Below, one piece after another: positions 28,501 through 39,305 of a stretch of 64,000 nucleotides of DNA. The stretch comes from Chitinophaga pinensis (GTDB lineage: Bacteria > Bacteroidota > Bacteroidia > Chitinophagales > Chitinophagaceae). Below the pieces are notes generated by a model that saw only the letters and a program-made list of their open reading frames with translations, did not search any database and had not been told where the DNA came from. A program made the translations under genes and the position numbers. Position 1 is the stretch's first letter. Each line of letters opens with the position of its first letter. The DNA lies in contig NZ_VOHS01000018.1 in NCBI RefSeq assembly GCF_007896845.1, positions 62,001 through 126,000 of the forward strand. The letters are read 5' to 3'.

Positions 28501-29560
28501 TTATTTGATGGAAGTAAATTGAACAGCAGCACCTACTGACAGGCGAAGCATATTACTGATGACAACCGTATCGCCGGTATTGAGTCCTTCTGTGATATGT
28601 ACGGTATTGGCATTACGTTCGCCCGTTTTGACAGTTTTGATATCCGCCAGCCCATTTTTTATCACGAAGACATTGTAGCCGGCTGCTGAAGGCATTAATG
28701 CCTGATTAGGTACCATAACAGCGTCTTTGACATTATGCAGACTAACAGCCCTCTGGCGCTCTGACCGGCAGCAGGTCGCCGTCCGTATTGCCGGTGATAG
28801 CTCTTAGCATCAGGGTGCGGGTATCATTGTTCAGCTTTGCTTCCTGTGCGATGATGTTACCGTTGTATTCTTTGCTGTTAGATTCCACCTTGAAGTGAAT
28901 AGGATCGCCGGTTTTGAAATTGGCGGCATATTTTTCAGGGATGTAGAAGTCTACTTTTATCCTGCTGTTGTCTTCCAGTGTGGTGAGTGTTTGTCCGGGT
29001 GTGACGAGAGCGCCGGGATGTATATTCACCAACCCTATTTTACCGGCAAATGGAGCCGTTATACGTGTCTTTTCGATATTTACCCTGATCTGTCTGATCT
29101 GTGCCTGTAATACGCGCAGAGTGGTCAATGCCTGATCATAGTCCTGTTGTATAGCGGCCTGATTCGCGATCAGATCTGCCAGTCTGCGTTCGTTAATGAT
29201 AGCGAGTTTTTCCTGTTGCAAATATTGATCAAGTTGTGCCTGTAAGTCAGCATCATCAAGTTTAAACAGGAGTGTACCGGCGGCTACCTGTTTACCTTCT
29301 GCGGCATACACTGTGCTTACTTTTTTACTCAGTTCACTCATGATATTGACTTCCTGCACAGCAGCAAGTGTACCTGAGATCTCCATATTTTCGGAGAGCT
29401 CTTCCGGTTTGAGTATAATCGCATCAACGGGAATACCGGGAGTGGCTGTTGTTGTATGATCCTGCTTTTTGTCAGAAGCAGCTGTTGTACAGGCAGACAG
29501 CGTTATTACGATGCCTGCGAATAATAGTTGTGTTTGTTGTCTGATAAGATCGTTGCTCAT
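28501..29560 (-). pseudogene. RND periplasmic adaptor (membrane fusion protein), frameshifted
   Basis: Lipoprotein adaptor, lipobox LSAC (cysteine about residue 24). The lipoyl half-domain and alpha-hairpin are visible (MSELSKKVSTVYAAEGKQVAAG, then a coiled coil with QAQLDQYLQQEKLAIINERR), followed by IEKTRITAPFAGKIG, the family signature. The frame is lost between about 28767 and 28748; two missing G residues would restore GQSARGAVSLHNVKDAV and a product of 353 residues. The C-terminal part resumes at VPNQALMPSAAGYNVFVIKNG. It is first in the operon with the RND and TolC genes and would link them in the periplasm. Confidence 0.88.
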
Positions 29561-29659
29561 CGTATTGTATTTTATGTTTTATGGTGATGTACGGGCATGA
29601 CAAAGTCACTCCGGCATATGGATGCCGGTCATTCCTTTGCTATTTGTTGTTATGGCTGC

Positions 29660-30558
29660 TTAGCTACGGTAAGACTTTGGTGTTACCTGTACATTCTTTT
29701 AAAGAAATTGATGAAGTGTGGTAGTTCTTCAAAACCAAGACTCCACGAGATCTCGGAGATATTCCAGTCTGTATACTTCAGTAAGGAGCGGGCTTCCTGT
29801 AGTATACGTTGTGATATCAGCTGTGAGGTGGTTTTGCCGGTCGTCTCCTTCAATGCTCTGTTCAGTGAATTGACATGCACGGAGAGTTGTCCGGCGAAAT
29901 CAGTTGGAGAACGGAATTTCACTCTTTGCATCGGTGAGGAGATCGGGAACTGTCTTTCAAGCAGTTCCATAAAAAGAGACGAGATGCGTGCGAATGCATT
30001 ACTGCTGGTAAATAAGGTAGTAGCCGGTTCCATTTTCATGGCCTCGTGTATGAGTTCGAATACGAGGTTTCTGATGACGTCATATTTATACGTATACTCA
30101 GAACCAATCTCGTCAAACATACGGTTGAACAGTTCCGTGATACGTTGTTTTTGTGTGTCAGAGAGAAAGTAAATCGGATGGCCGCCGGGTTGGAATACCG
30201 GATATTCGTTGAACTTTGCAGCTCCGAACTGATGAAAGAAAGACTCCGTGAATATACACACATAGCCGGATAGCGCATCATCCAACGGTTCCCAGTGATA
30301 GGGAATGTTGGGATTGCCAAAGATCAGTGCGTTGTCTTCTATCTGGATGGTCTTGTCTGCATATTCATATTTATGCCGTCCGTTAATCAGGCTTACCTTG
30401 AAGTATTCCTTTCTGACGTAGGATCCGCATTTGGTACTATTGTGTACAAAATCACTCAGCCGGAATACATTGAAATGACCCAGTTCGTTCTTCAGATTTT
30501 CCGGCATCCAGTTAAGTTTGGCGCGGTAGAAATCCTCAACGGTATATATTTGGTCCAT
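29660..30558 (-). pseudogene. AraC-family regulator of the efflux operon, frameshift near the C-terminus
   Basis: A regulator of 299 residues when restored. Start at 30558 gives MDQIYTVEDFYRAKLNWMPE; a longer frame to 30657 is less likely. The N-terminal cupin-type sensor is followed by the AraC HTH domain (TDFAGQLSVHVNSLNRALKE and ISEISWSLGFEELPHFINFFK). The frame breaks at about 29694: one missing A changes NVQVTPKSYRS, the typical family ending, into a stop after FFKRMYR. It lies about 100 nt upstream of the adaptor gene on the same strand, so it probably controls the pump. Because the break is at the extreme end, the protein might still work. Confidence 0.88.
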
Positions 30559-30819
30559 GATGTAGAAATTGAATGATGATGGTGCAAAATTATATCCTTT
30601 GAGAAGGAGGATGGCTACCATATTCAATCCATTTGCTGCAAAAATCAAACATAGCATGTTTGTGTCTGTTCTCCGTATTATACCGTTATTACACCTGCAT
30701 TACGACGCTATTCCTTCGTTTATGAACGGACAAATAATGACGTAATATCGATGTAGTAAGGGTTTAATGCTGGAAAAAGGTAAAAAGTACAGAACAGACG
30801 GGCATTTGCACGGAGAAAA

Positions 30820-33800
30820 TTACCGTCCGACGGAACGCCGGGTAAGCCATTTCTCAAATACTGCTACCAGATTGCTTTCTACAAAAGGTTTGGTCACAAA
30901 ATCGTCCATGCCGGCTGCTATACATTTATCACGTTCTCCTTTCACATTACCGGCTGTCAGTGCGATAATAGGGATGTGTACATGGGGACTGAGTTCTCTG
31001 ATCCGGCCGGTAGCTTCATAACCATTCACGATCGGCATCTGGATATCCATAAAGATCATATCAGGAAGATGCTGTTCGCAGCTTTCCACGGCTTCCCGGC
31101 CGTTCTTTACTTCTACAATCTGGGACGCCGGAGCGATTTTACGGATAATAGTGCTGGCCAGCAGCATATTGATGGGATTATCTTCAGCAATGAGTATTCT
31201 GATATTGCCCTTGATTTTTCTGGATTCTTTATTCACCTGTAGTGTATTCTCAGCGTCTTCTTTAATGAACAAATGGGACAGGGCATGAAACATCTCCTGT
31301 ATCTTGATGGGTTTGAGCAGCCGTTGATTGACATGCAGTTCTTCGCAAGCTTTGATCAGCTTTTCGTCATCGGCGGAACTATGCAGCAGGATGATAGCAG
31401 GGTCTTTATCGAGATCGCTGAAATTTTCTCTGATTTTGCGGATAGTTTCGATGCCGTCCATGACCGGCATATGGTAATCCATCAGGATGACGTCATAATG
31501 CTGACTGGTCATCAGGAATTGCAGGGCCTCAATGCCATTGGCCGCTTCATCATAACGGATGTTTTTTAGCTGCAACATGGTTTTAAGGATCGTGCGGTTG
31601 TTGATATTATCATCCACGATCAGTACATCCCTGACCAGATCCATGTTACCCCATTCGATTGGTTCGCCGTCTTCCGTTCTGACATTCAGGTCAAAGAAGA
31701 AGGTACTGCCTTTCCCCGTTGCACTTTCCAGCTGTAATTTACTCCCCATCAGGGCCAGCAGCTTATTGGAAATGCTTAAACCGAGGCCGGTACCACCGTA
31801 TCTTTTAGTTGTTGAGATGTCTTCCTGCAGGAAGGCTTCGAAGATCTTTTCCTGCTTATTTTTACGGATGCCGATACCGGTGTCTCTTACTTCAAAACGG
31901 ATGGTGGTCATACCTAGAGAGGGGTAGGCGATCGGTTTTATTTCCAGTTCAATTTCTCCTTTTTCGGTGAATTTAACCGCGTTGCTTAACAGGTTCAGTA
32001 AGATCTGTTTTAATCTGACGATATCTGCCCACATAAATCGGGGGAGTTCAGGGAGACATTTAACAACATTTCCAGCCCTTTCTGCTGGGCCTGAAAACTT
32101 AATATGTCGCTGGCCTGACTACTGAATTCATAGATATCGCATTTGCTGATATCCAGCTCTATTTTACCGGCTTCTATCTTGGAGAAGTCCAGTATGTCAT
32201 TAATGATACTCAGCAGGGAATTGGCAGATTGATTGACGATGGCCACGTATTGTTGTTGTGTCTCATTTAATGCGGTTTTGAGTACAAGGTCGGTGAATCC
32301 GATTACCCCATTGAGCGGTGTACGTATTTCATGGCTCATATTGGCGAGGAATTCGGACTTGGCTTTACTGGCGTATTCCGCCTGTATTTTGGCTTCTTTC
32401 AGGTCGCGTTCTGCCTTTTTTCTTTCAGTGATATCCACCGCAATACCCAGATAACCGGTAATGACGGCATTGTCTTTTATGGGTGTTACCACCATTGATA
32501 TGATGATCTGCGAACCATCTTTACGGATATAGGTCCATTCCCTTCGTTCGGAGCCTTCCAGTTCGGGGACGTAAGTAAATACCCCGAAACCTTCGATATG
32601 CTGTCCGGATATAGCGGATAATTCAATGCCCCGGTTAATGATCTCCTCTTCGGCATGCAGAATGGTCCAGGATTCCTTTCCGGTGACTTCGCCGGCATGG
32701 TAGCCAAGTAAGCGTTCTGCACCTTTGTTAAAGAGGGTGATAATGCCTTCGTGGTCCGTCGCGATGATGCTGACTTCAGAGGCAGATTCTAATACATCTT
32801 CCAGTAGTTGACGGGATTGCTGAATGGCGAGGTCCGCTTTTTTCTTTTCGTCGATATCCTGAAAGGTACCGTATAGTCTTTTACACACGCCATCTTCAAA
32901 CTCCGCATGTCCGATGGATCTGATCCATAACTTTCTGCCGCGCCAGGTGGTAATTTGTAGTTCTATCTGCCATGGTGTACCGCTGATGGTCGCCTGTTGT
33001 ACAACGGCGTCCAGTTCTGTGCGGTTGCCATCGGTATAAAAAGACATGGCATTTTCGGGAGTGAGGAGGAAGTCTGCGGGGACTTCATGTATCTCACAGG
33101 TGACGGTTGACCAGTATAAACGCTGGTTGCTGAGATCAAATTCCCATCCACCGATCCGGGCCACCTGATTGGTACGTTCCAGCAGTTCTTTGGTACGTTT
33201 AAGATCTGTTTCCAGTTCGTGTCTTTCCGTGATATCAGCGGCATTGCCAATGACATAGGCGCTGCCTTTGCCGTCATTGATCAGTACATTGTTAAACAGC
33301 CAGATACGGATGTAACCTTTTTTATGTTGGGTATGCATCAGTCCTGTCACTTTCCCTTTGAGCCGGATATTGCTGAGATATTGGTCAAGATCAGCATGAT
33401 ATTGCTGCGGGATCAGCTGATAAAGATTCATCTGCAGTAGTTCCTCAATGCTGTATCCGACGCTATCGGCACTGGCTTTATTAACGTAAGTGATATTACC
33501 CTCCAGATCATGTCTGCACATCATGCCAAGGGAGTTTTCAAAGAAGGTCCGGGCATTGGTCTCACTTTCAATCAGCGCCTGTTCTTTGCGTGTTTCGCTG
33601 GTGATATCCTTACCCATGGCAAAGATATTTCCGGTATGCGGTTCGGGAGTGGCTACCCATTGTATGAGGCGGTAGTCACCGTCGCTGGTCCTGACGCGAT
33701 GGGAGAATGAAATGGTTGATTGACCTTCTCCCATTTTAGACAGTTCTGCTGCTGTGCTGGCGGTATCATCAGGATGTACAAGGTCCAGTGCTGACATTGT

Positions 33801-34430
33801 CTGCAGGTCGGCTTCCGGCCAACCGAGCACTGTGGTAAAAGCCTTATTAAATTGCCATAACCTGCCGGAGAAATCAGTGATACATACCAGTCCTTCGGAA
33901 AGATCGAATAGTCTGGTGAAATAATGCATCTCTTCTTTTCGCCGGTTGGTTTGGATCGTATCTGAAATCTTTTCTGCAATGATGGATAACGCGGTCTGCT
34001 CGTTAGCAGAAAGACTGGCGGGTTCGGTATGCATGACGATGAATGCGCCCAGCAGAAAACCCTGTTTGTCCTTTAGCGGAAAACCTGCGAACGCGCGTAT
34101 ATGGGGTGCAGCCACTACGGCTTTGTTATCGCGTGTGAGGGGATCATTTAAAGTATCTGTTACTTCGGTGAACAAGCCTTTATGCACGATCTGCTGCATA
34201 AAGCCCCAGTCAGGCGCTGTTTCCTGTACACCGGGTACAGCGGTAGCGGATATAATCAGTTGTTGGTCATTTCCGGCAATACAGATTGCGGAAAAGGGAA
34301 AATGACAGATAAGGGGCGCCAGTATGCTAAACTGATCGAGGGACGGCTGCGGTATGAGCTGCAGTAACCCGTACTCCTGAAGCGCTCTTAACCTTTCCAT
34401 CTCACTTTTGGGGGCAGCATTCTCATTCAT
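30820..34430 (-). pseudogene. Large soluble hybrid histidine kinase (GAF, four PAS, two receivers), one frameshift
   Basis: A protein of 1203 residues if restored. The order is GAF-like (about 20-165), then four PAS/PAC units (about 175-300, 300-420, 420-540, 555-680), HisKA with H700 in FLANMSHEIRTPLNG, HATPase_c with NLLSNAVKF and GGTGLGLSISNKLLALMG, and two receivers (VLIVDDNINNRTILK with LMDYHMPVMDG; ILIAEDNPINMLLAS with FMDIQMPIVNG). The frame breaks in a run of five G at 32040-32044; one more restores NSPRFMWADIVRLKQIL. No membrane segments are seen, so it is a cytoplasmic multi-input kinase. It stands alone, with no response-regulator gene adjacent. Confidence 0.88.
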
Positions 34431-34601
34431 ATGGACATGGAACTATAGATGCAATATAGTCAGATAATCAATACATACTGATTTTCAATAAAAAAGACAG
34501 GGACTGGCAGGAGAAACTTATCTGGTGCGGTCTCACTTATTTATGTTAATTTCTGCACACCATTGGTGAAAACCTGTAATATCCTATTCAGACCCAACCG
34601 G

Positions 34602-34609
34602 TATTTTTG
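34602..34609 (+). promoter_or_regulatory. Predicted -7 element of the hydroxyproline epimerase operon
   Basis: TATTTTTG fits TAnnTTTG, 48 nt before the GTG start at 34658. A good ribosome binding site, AAGGA at about 34650-34654, sits before the GTG. Confidence 0.45.
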
Positions 34610-34657
34610 AAAAAAGGGTAATCAACCAAATCTTGTTAAACAGAACCAAAAGGACTC

Positions 34658-35659
34658 GTGAAGAAAACATTTTTTTGTATCGATGCGCATACCTGTGGTA
34701 ATCCCGTCAGGTTAGTAGCCGGAGGAGGACCTGCGCTCCACGGAAATAATATGAGTGAAAAGCGGAATCATTTTCTGAAAGAATATGACTGGATCAGAAC
34801 GGGCCTGATGTTCGAACCCAGAGGGCATGACATGATGAGCGGCAGCATACTGTATCCGCCGCATGATCCGGCGAATGATGTGGGCGTGCTGTTTATCGAG
34901 ACAAGTGGTTGTCTGCCGATGTGTGGACATGGCACTATCGGTACAATTACGATTGCCATTGAAGAGGGCCTGATCCAGCCGAAGACACCCGGACTGGTAC
35001 GCATGGAAGCACCGGCAGGGCTGGTACTGATTGAGTACAGACAGGAAGGAAAGAAAGTGAAAAGCGTTAAGCTGACGAATGTGGCTTCTTATCTGGCAGC
35101 AACGGACCTTGTGGTAGAATGTCCGGATCTGGGGCCACTGAAAGTAGATGTTTCTTATGGAGGTAATTACTATGCGATCGTAGACGTACAGGAGAACTTC
35201 CCCGGACTGGAGCATTATACGGCTTCTCAGCTGATCGGATGGGCCAGAGAGCTGCGGAAGCGCATTAACGAAAAATACACCTTCGTACACCCGGACAATC
35301 CTCATATAAATGGCTGTTCACACGTATTATGGACCGGTGCGGTAATGGACCCTTCGTCTACTGCCCGTAATGCGGTTTTTTATGGTGATAAGGCGATAGA
35401 CCGTTCTCCCTGTGGTACCGGTACTTCCGCCCGCATGGCGCAATGGTATGCAAAGGGAAAACTGAAAAAAGGCGACAAGTTCATTCATGAGAGTATCATT
35501 GGTTCCCGCTTTATAGGAACAATAGAAGAAGAGACCACGGTAGCCGGTGTACCGGCGATAAGACCGGGTATAGAAGGATGGGCCAGAATTTACGGATATA
35601 ATACCATTACAATAGACCCGGAAGATGATCCGTATGCATATGGATTACAGGTGATTTAA
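34658..35659 (+). CDS. 4-hydroxyproline 2-epimerase (proline racemase superfamily)
   Basis: An enzyme of 333 residues using two thiols. The acid/base cysteines are C89 in LPMCGHGTIG and C252 in DRSPCGTGTSA; both are present, unlike in the dehydratase relatives where one is replaced. The N-terminus FFCIDAHTCGNPVRLVAGGGP matches 4-hydroxyproline epimerases. It would turn trans-4-hydroxy-L-proline into cis-4-hydroxy-D-proline. The start is a GTG with a strong AAGGA. It is followed after 8 nt by a D-amino-acid-type dehydrogenase, which fits the pathway. Proline racemase is the main alternative. Confidence 0.9.
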   Translation: MKKTFFCIDAHTCGNPVRLVAGGGPALHGNNMSEKRNHFLKEYDWIRTGLMFEPRGHDMMSGSILYPPHDPANDVGVLFIETSGCLPMCGHGTIGTITIAIEEGLIQPKTPGLVRMEAPAGLVLIEYRQEGKKVKSVKLTNVASYLAATDLVVECPDLGPLKVDVSYGGNYYAIVDVQENFPGLEHYTASQLIGWARELRKRINEKYTFVHPDNPHINGCSHVLWTGAVMDPSSTARNAVFYGDKAIDRSPCGTGTSARMAQWYAKGKLKKGDKFIHESIIGSRFIGTIEEETTVAGVPAIRPGIEGWARIYGYNTITIDPEDDPYAYGLQVI

Positions 35660-35667
35660 ACTACACT

Positions 35668-36915
35668 ATGGAAGTACTCATTATTGGCGGAGGAATTATT
35701 GGTCTGAGCAGTGCCTTTTATCTGCAACAGGCAGGATATACAGTGACTGTAATCGACAGAACAGATATGCAGCAGGGATGTTCCTATGGCAATGCGGGAT
35801 ACATTTGTCCCAGTCATTTCGTGCCATTAGCTACACCCGGGATTGTCAGACAAGGATTAAAGTGGATGCTGAACGCGAAAAGTCCTTTTTATATCCGGCC
35901 CAGTCTGAGTCCGGATATGATCAGCTGGGGATGGCAGTTTATGAAAAGCGCGACCAGAGAACATGTAGCGCGTGCTGCTGTACCTCTGAGAGATATAGCC
36001 TTGTTAAGCAAGCGTCACTATGAAGACTGGACACAGGTACCCGGACTGGATTTTTCTTATGATCCGCAGGGAATGCTGGAATTGTTCAATACGGAAGAGA
36101 ATGCGCACCATGCGGAAGAAACCATTAAAGAAGCCCGTGCGCTGGGGTTGGATGCCCGGCTGATAGATAAGGCCACCTTGCAGCAAATGGAGCCGGATAC
36201 GGCTATAAATGCGTTAGGAGCGGTTTATTTCCCCGGTGATGCACAGTTATATCCGAATCAGTTGATGAATAGCCTGAAAGACTGGTTACGTAGTCATGGG
36301 GTGCAGTTCAGGGGCAATGAAGAGGTAACAGGGTTTATTACGGATGGCAACAAGGTAAAAGGCGTCAAAACAAAGTCAGGCGTATATGCAGCTGATCATA
36401 TTGTTGTTGCGGCAGGCGTATGGAGCAGGGAACTGGCGAGGGAATTACAGTTAAAAATCCCGATGGTAGGCGGTCGCGGGTACTCTGTAACCTTTGAAAA
36501 TGCGCCTTATAAAGTGAGGCATTCAGTGATTCTCAGCGAAGCGAGGGTGGCCATTTCTCCTATGAATGGCAACAAGATCCGCTTTGGCGGTACAATGGAA
36601 ATTACCGGACTCAATGCACCGCCACGTATGCAGCGGGTACAGGGCATTCTGGAGTCTGTAAAAAGATATTTTCCGGCTTATGATATCCCATTACCATCAC
36701 CGGAGGATGTCTGGTATGGGTATCGTCCATGCAGCGCTGATGGCCTCCCACATATCGGAACGCTGGAACGGTATCCGAATGTGACCGTAGCGACCGGGCA
36801 TTCTATGCTGGGGATCAGTCTGGGGGCAGGGACCGGTAAGCTGGTGGGCGAACTGGTATCCAAGGCACCACTATCCATGGATATCTCACCTTTTAAAGTT
36901 GAAAGATTCAGTTAA
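35668..36915 (+). CDS. FAD-dependent D-amino-acid oxidoreductase; likely D-hydroxyproline dehydrogenase
   Basis: A DAO/DadA-type flavoprotein of 415 residues. The N-terminal dinucleotide fold is EVLIIGGGIIGLSSAFYLQQ, followed by GCSYGNAGYICPSHFVPLA, and the C-terminal FAD contact is GHSMLGISLGAGTGKLVGEL. By its context directly after a hydroxyproline epimerase it would oxidise cis-4-hydroxy-D-proline to 1-pyrroline-4-hydroxy-2-carboxylate, the substrate of the deaminase at 10.9 kb. It has no signal peptide or obvious membrane helix, so it may be a soluble or peripheral enzyme passing electrons to the respiratory chain. Generic D-amino-acid dehydrogenase is an alternative. Confidence 0.88.
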   Translation: MEVLIIGGGIIGLSSAFYLQQAGYTVTVIDRTDMQQGCSYGNAGYICPSHFVPLATPGIVRQGLKWMLNAKSPFYIRPSLSPDMISWGWQFMKSATREHVARAAVPLRDIALLSKRHYEDWTQVPGLDFSYDPQGMLELFNTEENAHHAEETIKEARALGLDARLIDKATLQQMEPDTAINALGAVYFPGDAQLYPNQLMNSLKDWLRSHGVQFRGNEEVTGFITDGNKVKGVKTKSGVYAADHIVVAAGVWSRELARELQLKIPMVGGRGYSVTFENAPYKVRHSVILSEARVAISPMNGNKIRFGGTMEITGLNAPPRMQRVQGILESVKRYFPAYDIPLPSPEDVWYGYRPCSADGLPHIGTLERYPNVTVATGHSMLGISLGAGTGKLVGELVSKAPLSMDISPFKVERFS

Positions 36916-36923
36916 ACGAACTT

Positions 36924-38621
36924 ATGATGAAATTGATTTACTGCTTGTTAACAGCTGGTTGCCTGATAACCAGCCGGGTCACTGCGCAGGAAAAAGACAT
37001 GGTATCGCTGCAACAGCATTATAATGCTGACAGGGGTAGTCTGCTGCGTTTCTACCGGATAGAAAATGCGCCCGAACGAAGAGACAGATTTAAAGTCTTT
37101 TACAATGATTATCTGCAACAGCTGAACAGATTGGATTTCGATAAACTGGCTGTCGGAGAACGTGTAGATTATGTCCTCTTCAGGCTTAAACTACAGGAGG
37201 AAGTAAGACAGCTGGAAGTAGAAGAGACAGAATATAAACAGGTGGCGGACTGGTTTCCACTGGCAGACAAGATCTATGCATCAGAGAAGCTGAGAAGAAG
37301 GGGCACGAAACAGGATGCACAGGCATTGGCCCTGACCTTACGGGAGATGTCTGTGGGATTGCAGGAGAAAGCGAAACAACTGGGCACAGCAAAAGGATTG
37401 AATATCGTTCAGCTCCGCAGAGGGGCTGCTATCACCAAAGGATTACAGACAGCGTTACATAGTATTCATGATTTTTATGATGGCTATGATCCGCAGTTTA
37501 CATGGTGGATCCCGGCGCCGTATAAACAACTCGATAGTGTGTTAAAAGCCTATGGAGAGCTTTGGCAGCAACAGATCAGAACGATGCCGGGAGGCAAGGA
37601 TGATGGGAGTGGAATTGTCGGTTATCCGATCGGAAGAGAGGAGCTGGTGCGTCAGCTGCGAAATGAACTGATTCCTTATTCACCGGAAGAATTAATTGAA
37701 ATTGCCAATAAGGAGTTTGCCTTCTGCGACGCAGAAATGCTGAAGGCCAGTGAGGAAATGGGATTCGGTAAAGACTGGCATAAAGCGATGGAAAAGGTGA
37801 AGAATACCTATGTGCCTGCCGGTGAACAGCCGGATGCCATCATGAAGATATATGATGAGTCCATGGCCTTTCTGAAAGAAAAGAACCTGATTACGATACC
37901 ACCACTGGCCGCGGAGACCTGGCGTATGATAATGATGACGCCTGACAGACAGCTGGTGAATCCCTTTTTTACAGGAGGAGAGGTGCTGAGCATTTCCTAT
38001 CCTGTCAATGATATGGAAGAGGCAGATAAGCTGATGAGCATGAGAGGGAATAATCCGCATTTCTCGCGTGCCACTGTACACCACGAGCTGTTTGCCGGTC
38101 ATGCACTGGAGGAGTTCATGAACAACCGTTATAAGACCTACCGGAATTTCGATACTCCTTTTTGGATAGAGGGCTGGTCATTATACTGGGAGATGTTGCT
38201 GTGGGATATGAAATTTCCCCGCTCACCAGAAGACCGTATCGGTATGTTGTTCTGGCGGATGCACCGTTGTGCACGTATCCTTTTCTCATTGAACTATCAT
38301 CTGGGTAAATGGACACCACAGCAGTGTATTGATTTTCTGGTGGACAGGGTAGGGCATGAGAGAGCGAATGCGGCGGGAGAAGTGCGTCGCTCATTTAAAG
38401 GCGATTACAGTCCCTTGTATCAGGTGGCTTATATGATTGGCGGCTTACAGTTTATGGCGCTGAAAAAAGAGCTGGTAGACAGCGGTAAAATGACTTATCA
38501 GCAATATCATGATGCGGTGATGAAGGAGAATTCGCTGCCGGTGGAGATGGTCCGTGTCATCCTGACCAATCAGCAGATTGGAAAGGATTTTAAAACAAAC
38601 TGGCGTTTTTACAGCTTATAA
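36924..38621 (+). CDS. DUF885 family secreted zinc metallopeptidase-like protein
   Basis: A protein of 565 residues with signal peptide MKLIYCLLTAGCLITSRVTAQ; two adjacent ATGs at 36924 and 36927 are possible starts. The helical DUF885 core carries HHELFAGHALEEF at about residues 386-398, a zinc-binding HHExxxGH motif, and downstream FWIEGWSLYWEM, with the third-ligand region. The family is related to gluzincin peptidases, though substrates are mostly unknown. It starts 8 nt after the D-hydroxyproline dehydrogenase gene, so it belongs to that operon; cleavage of hydroxyproline-containing peptides in the periplasm is a reasonable inference only. Confidence 0.85.
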   Translation: MMKLIYCLLTAGCLITSRVTAQEKDMVSLQQHYNADRGSLLRFYRIENAPERRDRFKVFYNDYLQQLNRLDFDKLAVGERVDYVLFRLKLQEEVRQLEVEETEYKQVADWFPLADKIYASEKLRRRGTKQDAQALALTLREMSVGLQEKAKQLGTAKGLNIVQLRRGAAITKGLQTALHSIHDFYDGYDPQFTWWIPAPYKQLDSVLKAYGELWQQQIRTMPGGKDDGSGIVGYPIGREELVRQLRNELIPYSPEELIEIANKEFAFCDAEMLKASEEMGFGKDWHKAMEKVKNTYVPAGEQPDAIMKIYDESMAFLKEKNLITIPPLAAETWRMIMMTPDRQLVNPFFTGGEVLSISYPVNDMEEADKLMSMRGNNPHFSRATVHHELFAGHALEEFMNNRYKTYRNFDTPFWIEGWSLYWEMLLWDMKFPRSPEDRIGMLFWRMHRCARILFSLNYHLGKWTPQQCIDFLVDRVGHERANAAGEVRRSFKGDYSPLYQVAYMIGGLQFMALKKELVDSGKMTYQQYHDAVMKENSLPVEMVRVILTNQQIGKDFKTNWRFYSL

Positions 38622-38642
38622 GCTTTGTACTTTCAATAAAAA

Positions 38643-38668
38643 CGGGCCTGCAGCATAGTGCAGGCCCG
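38643..38668 (-). terminator. Intrinsic terminator, mainly for the minus-strand barrel gene
   Basis: Perfect 10-bp stem CGGGCCTGCA/TGCAGGCCCG (38643-38652 and 38659-38668) with a 6-nt loop. Read on the minus strand it is followed by TTTTTATTG, so it suits the gene ending at 38703; the plus-strand side is less T-rich. Confidence 0.85.
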
Positions 38669-38702
38669 ATAATATTGTACAATACGGATGATGTAGCAGT
38701 GC

Positions 38703-39305
38703 TTATTTAAAAGCAACTCCTATACCCAGTGTAATCTGATGTGTCTTCCAGTCGTACTGAGGCGCCGGAACATTGTTGATGTTGGTCAGGCCCAGTACGT
38801 AGCGGCCGATGAAACGAACATTACCAACGTTGACCTGTGCACCGGCAACAGCGCCGATGTCGCTTTTCTTGAAGGCGTCTCTGTTAGCTTTCAGCAGATT
38901 TTCATCAATGAAGTACATATATGTGTACTGTGCACCGAGATTAAAGGTCAGCGCCTGAATCGGTGAGTAGCGTACCAGTAATGGAATGCTTGCTGCACTG
39001 ATCTTGATCTTGTCTCTGCCTTCGGTATTGTGATAGGTCACATATTTCTGGGCAAAGTCATTTCCTTTTTTAGCTGAAGTCTGTGTAAAAAGCAATTCCG
39101 GCTGGATACCCCATTTTTTGTCCTTTGACAGATCGAACTCGAAGAAAGCTCCTCCCTGAAATCCCGGTTTATAGTTCGGATTAATGCCCTCACCCTTAAC
39201 GTTAGAGAACATTAACGTGGCCTTCAACCCGTAATTTACACGTTGTGCAGTAGCTGCCGTTCCTGTAATTACTGCAAGGATCCCTGCCAGTAATAATCCT
39301 TTTTT
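38703..39305 (-). CDS. Outer-membrane beta-barrel protein (PorT/OMP_b-brl_2 type)
   Basis: A protein of 200 residues with signal peptide MKKGLLLAGILAVITGTAATAQ. The mature part shows alternating polar and hydrophobic strands: VNYGLKATLMFSNVKG, GFQGGAFFEFDLSKDKKWGIQPELLF, LTFNLGAQYTYMYF, ending ITLGIGVAFK with a terminal aromatic. This is the PorT-like eight-strand barrel family common in Bacteroidota. The open frame could start at 39338, but the M with the signal peptide is at 39305. Upstream lies an unusual nested dyad. Function is unknown. Confidence 0.85.
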   Translation of the reverse strand, partial: KKGLLLAGILAVITGTAATAQRVNYGLKATLMFSNVKGEGINPNYKPGFQGGAFFEFDLSKDKKWGIQPELLFTQTSAKKGNDFAQKYVTYHNTEGRDKIKISAASIPLLVRYSPIQALTFNLGAQYTYMYFIDENLLKANRDAFKKSDIGAVAGAQVNVGNVRFIGRYVLGLTNINNVPAPQYDWKTHQITLGIGVAFK

